Part shown: positions 17,302 through 24,895 of the stretch, piece after piece
Layout of the letters: each line of letters opens with the position of its first letter
How positions within the stretch are numbered: position 1 is the first letter of the stretch
NCBI GenBank assembly: GCA_040755295.1
Contig: JBFMBK010000018.1
Span: 1 to 48,769 of the forward strand
Direction of reading: 5' to 3'
Length of the DNA: 48,769 bases
Source: Bacillota bacterium
GTDB taxonomy: Bacteria; Bacillota; Desulfotomaculia; Desulfotomaculales; Ammonificaceae
Program-made: the position numbers and the translations under genes
The notes under the pieces: generated by a model
What the model saw: only the letters and a program-made list of their open reading frames with translations
The model's database searches: none
Told to the model about the DNA's origin: nothing

Positions 17302-17761
17302 TAAACCATCCGAACCCAAGGACGGATGGATCGAAGTAGACGGACTGCGTATTCATTATTTGCGTCTCGGCCTCCGTAACAGGTGGATTATCCTCAGGGC
17401 AAGCCTTTTTTTCGGCAGCGACCGCCGGGCGGTGGAGGGAAAAATCGATGAAATCCTCAAGCTTGCTGTCACCCCGGATATGGAAAGGGCATTCCTGTCC
17501 TGGCTCCGGAGCGAGTTCGGCCCTAACGGAGTCCGCAGCAACTTCGTGGAAAGGCTTCAAGAAAAAAGGGTCCCGACGCTGATCCTGCACGGTGCGCGGG
17601 ACAGGTTGATATCCGTTTCCCACGCCTATCGCGCGCGTACGTTGATTGAGGGATCGGAACTGCACGTTATTCCGGAATGCGGTCATCTGCTTCCGCGCGA
17701 ATGTAAAGGGAGGTTTATCCGGGTAGTCTCGGACTTTCTTTTAGAGAAGCCGCCCCCCTGA
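17276..17761 (+). pseudogene. Alpha/beta hydrolase with a large internal in-frame deletion
   Basis: 161 aa. The N-terminus (GWIEVDGLRIHYLRLG) is the usual first strand; the C-terminal half has VPTLILHGARDRLISV with the acid Asp and IPECGHLLPRE with the catalytic His. The stretch in between that should hold the oxyanion HG and the GxSxG nucleophile elbow is missing: LRLG is followed at once by LRNRWIILRA, a cap-domain segment. About 90-100 residues appear lost with the frame kept. The product cannot be a normal serine hydrolase. Confidence 0.65.
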
Positions 17762-17795
17762 GGAACACCTTACCATACGCGCGCATATCTTAAAT

Positions 17796-17880
17796 AAATA
17801 AGCGTCCCCGCAAACGCACCAACATCTATTAATTTTTGGTGTTGTAACATACACGGAAAGCGGCGAAAGAACGCTTATTT
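17796..17880. repeat. Small inverted-repeat element (repeat relative H)
   Basis: Perfect 10-bp arms AAATAAGCGT (17796-17805) and ACGCTTATTT (17871-17880). Inside is a CACCAA/TTGGTG hairpin, and the right part, read on the minus strand, resembles the interspersed family (GCCGCTTTCCGTGTATGTTACAAC). It is like a shortened MITE and lies in the leader of the next gene. Confidence 0.6.
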
Positions 17881-17893
17881 ACGAGGGAGAAAA

Positions 17894-18328
17894 ATGAATG
17901 GTATAGAAACCGCTGTATCCCTGTTCAAAGAAGGTTCGAACTGCGCGCAGGCTCTGCTTTCTACTTACGCGGTGGAACTTGGTCTTGAACGGGAAAAGGC
18001 CCTTAAAATTGCCTCTCCTTTCGGGGGGGGGATGGGCCGTCTCGGGGAAACATGCGGCGCGGTTATCGGCGCGTTCATGATTATAGGACTTAAACACGGC
18101 ACAGCAAAAATTAAAGACCAGGGGCCGAAAGATAACACTTATGATCTTACCAGAGATTTTGTAAGCAGGTTTAAATTCCGAAACGGCAGCATCACATGCA
18201 AAAACTTACTTGGCTGCGATATCAGCACTCCCGAAGGCATGAAACTGGCAATAGAACAAAACCTCATTAACAACCTTTGCCCCAAATTCGTACATGATGC
18301 GGCGGAAATAATTGAACAAATAATCTGA
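17894..18328 (+). CDS. C_GCAxxG_C_C family redox protein
   Basis: 144 aa. The family signature is complete: GSNCAQALL (Cys at about 17), GGGMGRLGETCGAVIGA (GCAxxG-like segment, Cys at about 54), CKNLLGCD and a C-terminal NLCPKFV. These small cysteine-rich proteins are common in anaerobes and often near flavin or Fe-S enzymes; their reaction is not known. GAGGGAG site before the ATG. A bidirectional terminator follows at 18353-18376. Confidence 0.88.
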   Translation: MNGIETAVSLFKEGSNCAQALLSTYAVELGLEREKALKIASPFGGGMGRLGETCGAVIGAFMIIGLKHGTAKIKDQGPKDNTYDLTRDFVSRFKFRNGSITCKNLLGCDISTPEGMKLAIEQNLINNLCPKFVHDAAEIIEQII

Positions 18329-18352
18329 ACGCGCCATTGTCTAGAAAAAAAG

Positions 18353-18376
18353 AAAAGCCTCCCCGCGGAGGCTTTT
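18353..18376. terminator. Bidirectional terminator between convergent genes
   Basis: Perfect hairpin AAAAGCCTCC-CCGC-GGAGGCTTTT placed between the plus-strand C_GCAxxG_C_C gene and the minus-strand HesB gene, with A-rich sequence on the left side. Confidence 0.85.
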
Positions 18377-18397
18377 CCATTAATTAAACCCGATGCT

Positions 18398-18715
18398 CTA
18401 ACAGGATGAACATGAATCGGAGCACGACCCGCGCTTACTAGATGAAATGGAAAATCCGCCGCCGTACCAGGTCTTGGTGTAATCAAGAACAACATCATTG
18501 AGATAAGGTACCGTAGCTTTATCCACCGCGAACTTTATGTCTCCGGAAGTAAAAACGGCGTCCTCTTCTTTTGCCGACTCATCCAGAGCCAGTCCAAAAT
18601 TGGGTCCGCCTCACCCAATGCCGTTTACATAAACCCTGATGTACGACTCCGGTTTCTTCTGCTGAACCAGATACTCCTTGAGCTTCTCCTGAGCCAAAGG
18701 TGTCACATTGATCAT
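18398..18715 (-). CDS. HesB/IscA-like selenoprotein (UGA-encoded Sec35)
   Basis: 105 aa if the in-frame TGA at 18611-18613 is read as selenocysteine. Residues 1-34 (MINVTPLAQEKLKEYL, YIRVYVNGIG) and 36-105 (GGPNFGLALDESA, DYTKTWYGGGFSIS) are one continuous HesB protein; the TGA replaces the first conserved cysteine of the fold (GIG-U-GGP, position 35). Past the TGA a stem GACT/AGTC with a lower TTG/CAA stem holds an 11-nt loop starting GG, about 20 nt after the codon, where a bacterial SECIS should lie. The C-terminus has Cys98, Cys102 and Cys105. HesB-like selenoproteins are a known family. IscA/HesB proteins carry Fe or Fe-S; the role of Sec is inferred as redox. AAGGAG site 7 bases before the ATG. 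Confidence 0.88.
18571..18596 (-). promoter_or_regulatory. Putative bacterial SECIS hairpin in hesB
   Basis: Minus-strand TTGGACT-GGCTCTGGATG-AGTCGGCAA: upper stem GACT/AGTC, two-nucleotide bulge, lower stem TTG/CAA, loop beginning GG. Distance from the UGA to the loop is about 20 nt. Folding was done by eye only. Confidence 0.6.
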
Positions 18716-18772
18716 TCTTGTTCTCCTTCCCGGCAATTAATATTAAATTTAAACTAAATTCACTGACTATAT

Positions 18773-18788
18773 ATACCCCAGGGGGTAT
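18773..18788. promoter_or_regulatory. CsoR/CstR-type operator over the hesB promoter
   Basis: ATACCCC-AG-GGGGTAT, a 16-bp palindrome. On the minus strand TTGACT, an 18-nt gap and TAACAT (-35/-10) end directly at this palindrome, so a bound repressor would cover the start region. Confidence 0.75.
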
Positions 18789-18846
18789 GTTATCACAATT
18801 ATGTCCAAAAAGTCAACCCTGTTTTTAATTTTAAACTATTTTTTAT

Positions 18847-18900
18847 TTGACAACCAGGGATTATACCGTTACGCTCAAAGGTATATACCCTGAGGGGTAT
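18847..18900 (+). promoter_or_regulatory. Promoter and CsoR/CstR-type operator of the repressor gene
   Basis: TTGACA at 18847-18852, 17-nt gap, TACGCT at 18870-18875, then the 16-bp palindrome ATACCCTGAGGGGTAT at 18885-18900. It is nearly identical to the operator over hesB, with one mismatched pair. Confidence 0.7.
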
Positions 18901-18914
18901 AGGGAGGGATACAT

Positions 18915-19193
18915 ATGCACGCCTTACAAGACGAAGCCCGTACCAGTATCATCAACAGGCTGAAAAGGATTGAGGGACAGGTTCGCGGTATGTCCCGGAT
19001 GGTGATTGAAGACCAGGATTGCGAAAAGATCCTCGATCAATTCAAGGCCCTCAACGCGGCCGTCCGCAAATGCAACAGGGTGCTCCTCGGATATTACATT
19101 ATGCGTTGTGTAGAGGAAAGGGTGGTTTCCGACGAGGAGGCCACTTCTTGCATACGTAAGAAGTTAAGCGCAATCCTGGATACTCATCTCTGA
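18915..19193 (+). CDS. CsoR/RcnR-family repressor, CstR-like
   Basis: 92 aa DUF156 four-helix repressor. The family fingerprint INRLKRIEGQVRGMSRMVIE is at 13-32. The ligand positions are Cys36, Tyr61 and Cys65: both cysteines of copper-sensing CsoR are present at the same numbers, but the Cu(I)-binding His61 is Tyr. The two-cysteine, no-histidine pattern is that of persulfide-sensing CstR, so a sulfur-stress sensor is more likely than a copper sensor. AGGGAGGG site before the ATG at 18915. Two operators in the divergent region suggest autoregulation and control of the selenoprotein HesB. Effector is inferred. Confidence 0.9.
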   Translation: MHALQDEARTSIINRLKRIEGQVRGMSRMVIEDQDCEKILDQFKALNAAVRKCNRVLLGYYIMRCVEERVVSDEEATSCIRKKLSAILDTHL

Positions 19194-19321
19194 AATTCGT
19201 CGTTGGATGAATCAACGACACCCGGGTAGTATTATTCGTTCGCAACCGCGCCCGCCGTGTTGCTGCCATGCTTTTTTTATCGGTTGCGCAAACCGATAGG
19301 TGCTTGGTTTTAATGGTATTT

Positions 19322-19978
19322 TCACTCGGCTGCGGCGCCCACCGGCAACACCCTGCTTTCGCCGTTTTTAATCTCCACCCTGTAAGCCAGCTCTCCGGTT
19401 TCTGCAAGCTCGCTGTTGTGGGTGATAACGATTATCTGGCGTCCGGCGTCTTCGCTCATGGCTCTCACAAGTTCCCCCAGAGGCCGGGCGTATTCCTCGC
19501 TCACGTGCTTTCCGGGTTCGTCGAGAATAAGCGGGCCTCCCATGCGCGTCCTTTCAAGAAGAACATTCCGCAGGGCCAGGGAGATTACGTCCACCACCCC
19601 GCCGCCGCGTGCTTCTGTGGGCTCGGTTCTTACGGGCGCTGTACCGCCGTAAGTGCTCACCGCAAAGAAGTCGGCTTCCGGCTGGTCGCGCCGCTCCTCC
19701 AGGGATACCTCAAATGAGATCTCGGAGCCGAAAACAGACTGAAGCGCCCAGGTGACCACCTTTTCCACGCCTTGTTTGGCCTGCTCCCGGGCTGTTTCCG
19801 CCGCCAGTTGAAAAACCTCCCGCGCCTGGGTCACGACAGCTTCCTGCGTTGCAACGCCGGCAAGTTCGTCTTGCAAAACGCTCTTGGTCTCTACAAGTCG
19901 ATCGTACTCCCACCGGCGGCGAACCGCATAATCCCCGAACCGCTTGAGCGCTTCGGCAACCTCCATGACACCCGTCAT
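19322..19978 (-). CDS. C-terminal ATPase half of a split Rad50/SbcC-like protein
   Basis: 218 aa. Coiled coil at about 5-75, then the ABC signature region ARGGGVVDVISLALRN (123-138), Walker B GGPLILDEPGKHVS (147-160; Asp153, Glu154) and the H-loop IVITHN (about 183-188). It has no Walker A; that lies in the separate ORF at 20266-21717. Both halves would pair to make one ATP site. The ATG follows the coiled-coil ORF by 3 bp with a GGAGGA site in the end of that ORF. Last gene of the nurA-herA-mre11-rad50 set. The signature is degenerate relative to LSGG. Confidence 0.85.
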   Translation of the reverse strand: MTGVMEVAEALKRFGDYAVRRRWEYDRLVETKSVLQDELAGVATQEAVVTQAREVFQLAAETAREQAKQGVEKVVTWALQSVFGSEISFEVSLEERRDQPEADFFAVSTYGGTAPVRTEPTEARGGGVVDVISLALRNVLLERTRMGGPLILDEPGKHVSEEYARPLGELVRAMSEDAGRQIIVITHNSELAETGELAYRVEIKNGESRVLPVGAAAE

Positions 19979-19981
19979 CGT

Positions 19982-20269
19982 TTATCTTCCTCCGGCCTGG
20001 CCCCGACTTTTTTCCATCGAATGAATAAGCTCCCACGGTATGAGTTTTTCCGCTTCTTCGAGTGAGGAACGCGCTTCCGCCTCCAGACGCGCTATCTCTT
20101 CCTCCAGTCGGTCCGGTTCCACTCCCAGCGCCCTGACCTCGGCCTCTATTTCCTTCAGTTGCTGCTCAAGAACCTCTTTCCGGGCCATTGCCTGTTCACG
20201 CAGTCTTTTTGCCTTCTCGATCCCCTCTTTCAACCTGCTGATATCCTTTTCGAAATCGCCCGTCTTCAA
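19982..20269 (-). CDS. Small coiled-coil protein between the two Rad50 halves
   Basis: 95 aa, almost entirely heptad-like charged helix (KDISRLKEGIEKAKRLREQA, LEQQLKEIEAEVRALG, RLEEEIARLEAEA). It would be the return arm of a Rad50 coiled coil. TTG start at 20269 overlaps the TGA stop of the Rad50 N-half as TTGA, with GGGGGAGG just before it, so translation is coupled rather than the result of a simple frameshift. It ends 3 bp before the C-half. It could also be an independent small subunit. Confidence 0.75.
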   Translation of the reverse strand: MKTGDFEKDISRLKEGIEKAKRLREQAMARKEVLEQQLKEIEAEVRALGVEPDRLEEEIARLEAEARSSLEEAEKLIPWELIHSMEKSRGQAGGR

Positions 20270-21717
20270 TTTTCCTCCCCCAATTCATTTCGTAAAATCG
20301 ATTCGACCTGTTCGGAATTCAGGGGCGTGTGACACACCGGACAACGCCTGGCCTCCAGCAAAACCCGCCTGAGTTCAGAAGCCAGCCGTTCAACCTCCGT
20401 CCGTGCTTTGCCGGACTTTTCGCTTTCACTCGATAGGTCTTTCCGTATGGTAAGGCGCCGTCGTTGAAGTTCTGTCAATGTCGTAAGCCGCCGGGCATCT
20501 TCCGTCCCGCGTTCCCGGGACGCCTCCGCTTCCGCAACCCCTCTCAGCCCTGTCAGCACCGCCTCCACCCGCCGCAGCCGGGTAGAGCATTCCGTCCACC
20601 GCGCGTGCCGATCCTTTAATAAACCCGAAGTTGCGGCCCGTTCCACGAAAAGGTCCGCAACCTCCTCCGCCCGCAAAACCGCCTGCAGATGCCCCAGCAT
20701 CTCGCTTATCCTTCTCTGTTCCCTCTGCCGCCCGATTAATTGATCGCTTTTAGCCTTTAGAACATGTATCTGCTCCGTAGAATTCTCGACTTCTCCTGCG
20801 GCTTTCTCGGTCTCTTTCATCCTCGCTGTCTGCGAAATTACCTCGTTAACCCGTAAGAGACCCTCCCTGAACTTTTCCCTTTTTTCGTAAAGATCCTTAA
20901 TTTTTTCGAACAGCAGTGCATTACGGAGCACGGTTTCACAGCCCGCCTGCAGTTCCCGCGGGTCCGGTATTAACCTGATAAGACCGTCTTTTTGCGCGAG
21001 CTCCCCGGTCACCCGCCCGTACCTTTCCTTTAGCGCGTTCAGACTATCCGCCGCATTCTGCGCGTCCCGGCTTTTCTGGAAGAAATCTGCGCAACGTCTG
21101 TATTTCTCCTCGACCTCCGGCAGATCTTCGAAACCCTGTATTTCGACCTCTAACGCAGCCAGTTTCTCGTCGAGTTCCGAACGGGCACGTGACAGGACAG
21201 CGATCTTGCGGCCCGCCCTCTTTCCCGCGGCGTCGAAAAGATGAGTCCCCGACAGGTGCCCCACCGCCCGCGCCCGCACCGCAGGCGTTTCCCTCAGGAG
21301 AAAGGGAGGGTCCAATTGGTGGGACACATGCAGTTCGAAAACCGCCCCCTCGAGTTTAAGCGCTTGAACTTCCGTCAATTCCTCTATCTCTGAAGGCACT
21401 TCGCGGCCGAATCCTTCAAGTGGATACGGCTCAAGCCCGGGCCGTCTGATTTCGTAACGGTTTACTTTGCCCCGTCTTTCCCTGAATACGACAACCCCGT
21501 CGTCGAACTCCGCCGCCACCCGGCAATAATCGGAGCCCGCCCGCATGAAGTCGGCCCCGTGCGGTTTGTTGTAAAAAAGCCACCTGAGCGCCCGTACAAC
21601 CGCCGATTTCCCCTGGTCCGACTCTCCGATCAACACCGTCAGCGTGGGCGCAAAAACAATTTCGGTATACCGGTGCGACTGGAAGTTCTCCAGTACCACC
21701 CGCTTAAGCCGCCTCAA
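20266..21717 (-). CDS. N-terminal ATPase half of a split Rad50/SbcC-like protein with zinc-hook motif
   Basis: 483 aa from the TTG at 21717 (SD GGGGGG, 8 bases upstream; a TTG at 21735 is also in frame). RRLKRVVLENFQSHRYTEI is the usual Rad50/RecF first strand; Walker A is GESDQGKS (31-38). Long coiled coil from about 165 to 455. The frame ends 21 residues after CPVC (Cys459, Cys462; CPVCHTPLN), the zinc-hook motif that forms the apex of Rad50 and joins two dimers. So this half stops right after the turn and the return arm and second ATPase half are in the next two ORFs. It follows mre11 by 31 bp. DNA-end tethering and processing with Mre11 is the expected role. Confidence 0.88.
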   Translation of the reverse strand: MRRLKRVVLENFQSHRYTEIVFAPTLTVLIGESDQGKSAVVRALRWLFYNKPHGADFMRAGSDYCRVAAEFDDGVVVFRERRGKVNRYEIRRPGLEPYPLEGFGREVPSEIEELTEVQALKLEGAVFELHVSHQLDPPFLLRETPAVRARAVGHLSGTHLFDAAGKRAGRKIAVLSRARSELDEKLAALEVEIQGFEDLPEVEEKYRRCADFFQKSRDAQNAADSLNALKERYGRVTGELAQKDGLIRLIPDPRELQAGCETVLRNALLFEKIKDLYEKREKFREGLLRVNEVISQTARMKETEKAAGEVENSTEQIHVLKAKSDQLIGRQREQRRISEMLGHLQAVLRAEEVADLFVERAATSGLLKDRHARWTECSTRLRRVEAVLTGLRGVAEAEASRERGTEDARRLTTLTELQRRRLTIRKDLSSESEKSGKARTEVERLASELRRVLLEARRCPVCHTPLNSEQVESILRNELGEEN

Positions 21718-21748
21718 ATCCCTGTTTCCCCCCAATCACTCGACCGGG

Positions 21749-22741
21749 TCATTTGCGTTTAACGTTCTCCCCCATTACCTCGGACCAGAGGCTCGACACC
21801 TCGTCCTGAACCTTATGGAATTCAGGTTTTTCTTTCATACCCTCCAACACCCTCAGCAGTATCGCCTCGGGATCGGTGCGGGCGAAACCCGTCTGCGAGG
21901 TTATCTGACGGACCGACTGTAAAAACTCCTGCCGCTTCCGTTCCCGGAAAGCCGCATCCTCAATCCTGCTCCGGTCGAGCACTTCACTGCCGGGCCTGGC
22001 GCACTTAAGCTTTATGGTTTCGTGCCACACCCGGTCTCCTTCGATATAAAGAACCACCACCGACGGCCACCGGGCCATCTCGGCCTGACTGGCGGACAAC
22101 CGCACCAGCGCCCCCGGGTTGATAAACCATTTCCCGTCCCGGAAGGCGTCCGGAAAACCAAGGTGATAGTGTCCGCAGAAGGTATAATCCGCCTCGGTCA
22201 ACGACGCGATATCGTCGATAAGCGTGTACTTCACCATCGGCCCGAAGCTGCGGTCCAAAAGCGCCCCGTGACATATGTGGACCGCCACGTCGGAGTTTGT
22301 TTTCTTGACGATGTAATCCTCGCCGCCGTCATCGATCGAAAAATGATATGGCGCTCCGGAAACCTGAACCCTGACGTTGCCGTCATCGAAATAGATTATC
22401 TTTCTGTCCAGAATCCGGAGAACCTCCCATCGCCCCAGAAAACCCAGCAGCGTTCGCATCAGCGTGGCCGGGTTCTGTCCATGAAGGTCGTGGTTTCCCG
22501 GAACGATGTAAATCGGCGATTCGAGGCCCCGCAGGATACCGCCATACTCTCCGGAAGCCGCAAGACCCGGCATCGGCATGTCGAAGACATCCCCCCCGTG
22601 AAGAACGGCGGCAACCTTCAACTTATTGGCAAGGTCGACCACTTCGCGGAGTTTTGCCATCAGCGTGGCCACAAAATCATCGGTACGATTCCGCGGCGCC
22701 ACCCCGCGCAGGTGAGTGTCGGTGACATACAGTAACCGCAT
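21749..22741 (-). CDS. Mre11/SbcD-like DNA repair nuclease
   Basis: 330 aa. Metallophosphoesterase motifs in order: LYVTDTHLRG (4-13), LHGGDVFDMP (about 46-55), VPGNHDLHG (about 80-88), HICHGALLD, and CGHYHLGFP with metal-binding histidines. C-terminal helical part (after about 270) is likely the Rad50-binding segment. Mre11 cuts 3'-to-5' in duplex DNA and opens hairpins with Rad50. GGAGGATTTTCTC site directly before the ATG. Placed between herA and the split rad50 genes on one strand. Confidence 0.92.
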   Translation of the reverse strand: MRLLYVTDTHLRGVAPRNRTDDFVATLMAKLREVVDLANKLKVAAVLHGGDVFDMPMPGLAASGEYGGILRGLESPIYIVPGNHDLHGQNPATLMRTLLGFLGRWEVLRILDRKIIYFDDGNVRVQVSGAPYHFSIDDGGEDYIVKKTNSDVAVHICHGALLDRSFGPMVKYTLIDDIASLTEADYTFCGHYHLGFPDAFRDGKWFINPGALVRLSASQAEMARWPSVVVLYIEGDRVWHETIKLKCARPGSEVLDRSRIEDAAFRERKRQEFLQSVRQITSQTGFARTDPEAILLRVLEGMKEKPEFHKVQDEVSSLWSEVMGENVKRK

Positions 22742-22851
22742 GAGAAAATCCTCCGGTATCGGTAGTCGGTCAGTATTCAGTAGCCGTTAGCCAGTAGTCA
22801 GTAGGTGTAAGTCCCAAGTCCCGGACCTAACGTTGAACGTTGAACCTTGAA
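22742..22851. repeat. 7-bp-period tandem tract between herA and mre11
   Basis: Reads CAGTATT CAGTAGC CGTTAGC CAGTAGT CAGTAGG TGTAAGT CCCAAGT CCCGGAC and later ACGTTGA ACGTTGA ACCTTGA ACTATTT. It ends at the herA stop codon (22852). Confidence 0.75.
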
Positions 22852-24774
22852 CTATTTAATAACCCAGCGCATGCCGCCGAACGCCTTGCTCGGTCTCGCC
22901 TGGAGACGGCCTTCCGCCGACCACCGCTCCAAAACCCGCCGCAGTTCCGACTCCGTTACCCTCCGGTCAAGCGTCCCCTGACAATGGTTCAAGCACGCGG
23001 CGATGTCCGGTTCCGTTATAAACCCCTTGTTTTCGCCCAAAAAACCACGCACCGCCGGCCACAAATCCTCCCCCACCGAGGCGAGATGCCTCTGCCACTC
23101 GGCAAAAGGACTCTCACTGTGGGGGCTCCGCGTCCAGGACGCGCGTACGGTAACGGGGACCGTTCGCCCGATGATCGCCGAGGAAACGAAAGCGTTTCCG
23201 GAAGAAAGGTAAGGCAGGCGGGCGATCTCGTGTGGTCCGATGTCGGTCTCCCGGCTTATGGCATCAAGGTCCTGCGCCCTTACAGTCCTCAGAATAATCT
23301 TGGTGTTCAACTGCGCGTTAACCGTATCGTCCAAAAGCGCCGGGCGCTGTGTCGCAAGGACCAGAAAGACACCGTATTTCCGGCCCTCCTGCGAAATCTC
23401 GCGCACCACCGCCCGGGCCGGCGAATGATCCTTTTCCCCTTTCGGCTTCGGCGCCAGATTGTGCGCCTCGTCGGTCACCATAAAGAAAGGCGGAAAGAAT
23501 GCCTCCCTCCCGTTCCCGTACTGCAGGCTGTCACGGTAACGCCGGCGCAGCCCGAAAAGTTTTCTTACCGCGTAGGTCGCGAAAATCCCCAGGTTGTGCG
23601 TCTCCCCGCGGACAATGCAGGTTTTTCCCTGCTTGAGTGTGTCTTCCAACACCTCAGTTCCCTGTGGACCGATAAGATTACCGTGCACCATATAGTTAAG
23701 ACGCCGCAGTACGGCGTAAGCAGTCGCTTCCGCAACGCCGCTGTCACGGTACTCCCGGTATGTTTCCAGCCGGCTTCTGAATTCTTCCTGGCGCCCCGGG
23801 TCATTCGGATACAACCGCGCCGCCATATCCTCGCCTTTTTCCAGGGCTTCCAGCGCCCGGTCGTACCGGTTCTTTTGGGAAAGCGCGTCTGCCAGGGAAG
23901 TCAGCCGCCACCGGAAGGTTTCAAAGCTGTCGCCGGAACGCCAGAGTATCCGCGTCGCATGCTCCATTTGTTCGGTCCAACCCTCCATAACCGACCGCAG
24001 CAATGTCACCAGACCGCCGCGGGAAAGCTCCTCAAACTTCACACTTACGTTTTGGCCGAGGGTGAATACCGTAAACCGTCCGGCAAGCTGCTCTCTTTTC
24101 TCAATGAAAAGCTCGTCCAGGACCAGAGGCTGGTCAAAGCTCAGTTCAAAATGAGGATCGAAGACCACCGTGGGAAGTCCCTGCCGGATAAGCTCCTCCA
24201 CCAAAACCCTCAGAGCGAATGATTTTCCGGAACCGGAACCGCCGAATATGCCGATGTGCGGGTACTGGCTGAATTGGACCCAGTCAAGATAAAAAGGCAC
24301 CCCTTCAAGCTTTTCGGTGTAATCCTCCCGGGAAAGATAGCGAAAAACCGCGTGTCGGAGGTCCGGAGGCAGTAGAAATTCTTCGGTTCCCCGCACAACC
24401 CCGATAAGCGCCGAGCGTCCCGTATCCGCCGGCAGCAGGAGATCGCGCACCTCTTCGAACACGGCGGGGCGGACCTTTGCCCCGACTGAAAGCGGGCGCG
24501 AAAGTTCCATCGTAACCCGGACTTCCGCAAGGTAAAAGGTCTCGTTGAGCGGGCTGTATCCCAACGCCTGAAGGGTTCCCAGCGTCGCTTCGTCAATCAG
24601 TCCCGGTCCCCGCGTGGAATCCGGCAGTAAAGGGTTTACCGCGAATGTAGCCGCAACCTCGACCAGCACCTCAACGGTCCCGTCATCCACCACCAGGAAC
24701 TCGTTGATCCTGAAAGGCCGTTCGCGTGTCGCCACCTTCGCCCGCTGCTGGTCCGTCGCGCCTATCAGCCTCAA
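22852..24774 (-). CDS. herA: HerA-like hexameric DNA translocase
   Basis: 640 aa. N-terminal HAS-barrel region (1-150), RecA-like ATPase with Walker A GGSGSGKS (178-185) and Walker B FFMVTDEAHNLAP (431-443), sensor segment LVLATQRPALLDD, and a C-terminal winged-helix-like end (ESELRRVLERWSAEGRL). HerA pumps DNA and activates NurA in archaea and some thermophilic bacteria. TTG start at 24774 with AAGGGG upstream. nurA is just upstream and mre11 just downstream in the same direction, the archaeal arrangement. The gene is long for archaeal HerA (about 500 aa), with extra sequence at about 250-350. Confidence 0.9.
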   Translation of the reverse strand: MRLIGATDQQRAKVATRERPFRINEFLVVDDGTVEVLVEVAATFAVNPLLPDSTRGPGLIDEATLGTLQALGYSPLNETFYLAEVRVTMELSRPLSVGAKVRPAVFEEVRDLLLPADTGRSALIGVVRGTEEFLLPPDLRHAVFRYLSREDYTEKLEGVPFYLDWVQFSQYPHIGIFGGSGSGKSFALRVLVEELIRQGLPTVVFDPHFELSFDQPLVLDELFIEKREQLAGRFTVFTLGQNVSVKFEELSRGGLVTLLRSVMEGWTEQMEHATRILWRSGDSFETFRWRLTSLADALSQKNRYDRALEALEKGEDMAARLYPNDPGRQEEFRSRLETYREYRDSGVAEATAYAVLRRLNYMVHGNLIGPQGTEVLEDTLKQGKTCIVRGETHNLGIFATYAVRKLFGLRRRYRDSLQYGNGREAFFPPFFMVTDEAHNLAPKPKGEKDHSPARAVVREISQEGRKYGVFLVLATQRPALLDDTVNAQLNTKIILRTVRAQDLDAISRETDIGPHEIARLPYLSSGNAFVSSAIIGRTVPVTVRASWTRSPHSESPFAEWQRHLASVGEDLWPAVRGFLGENKGFITEPDIAACLNHCQGTLDRRVTESELRRVLERWSAEGRLQARPSKAFGGMRWVIK

Positions 24775-24784
24775 AAAGCAACCC

Positions 24785-24895
24785 CTTCTTTACAATCAAA
24801 GTTCCAAGGCTAAAGTTTTAAGCTCAAGGTTTTAACTTTTCTTGACTTAGGACTTAGACTCTCGTCTTTCGACTCATGCCTACTGTCTACTTGAA
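24785..24895. repeat. 7-bp-period tandem tract between nurA and herA
   Basis: Heptamers CAAAGTT CCAAGGC TAAAGTT TTAAGCT CAAGGTT TTAACTT TTCTTGA CTTAGGA CTTAGAC TCTCGTC TTTCGAC. Ends at the nurA stop codon (24896). Confidence 0.7.

Noticed and set aside
19277-19297. TATCGGTT/AACCGATA hairpin after the repressor gene as terminator
   Set aside because: The T-run is on the wrong side of the stem for the repressor gene and the minus strand has an A-run, so it is not a usual terminator.
20262-20272. Programmed frameshift joining the Rad50 N-half and the coiled-coil ORF
   Set aside because: No slippery heptamer at the junction; the coiled-coil ORF has its own GGGGGAGG site and TTG start, so coupled re-initiation is simpler.
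22840-24222. Long plus-strand open frame (460 codons) across herA
   Set aside because: It is antisense to a clear HerA ATPase; the sequence is Arg/Pro-rich shadow coding without domains.
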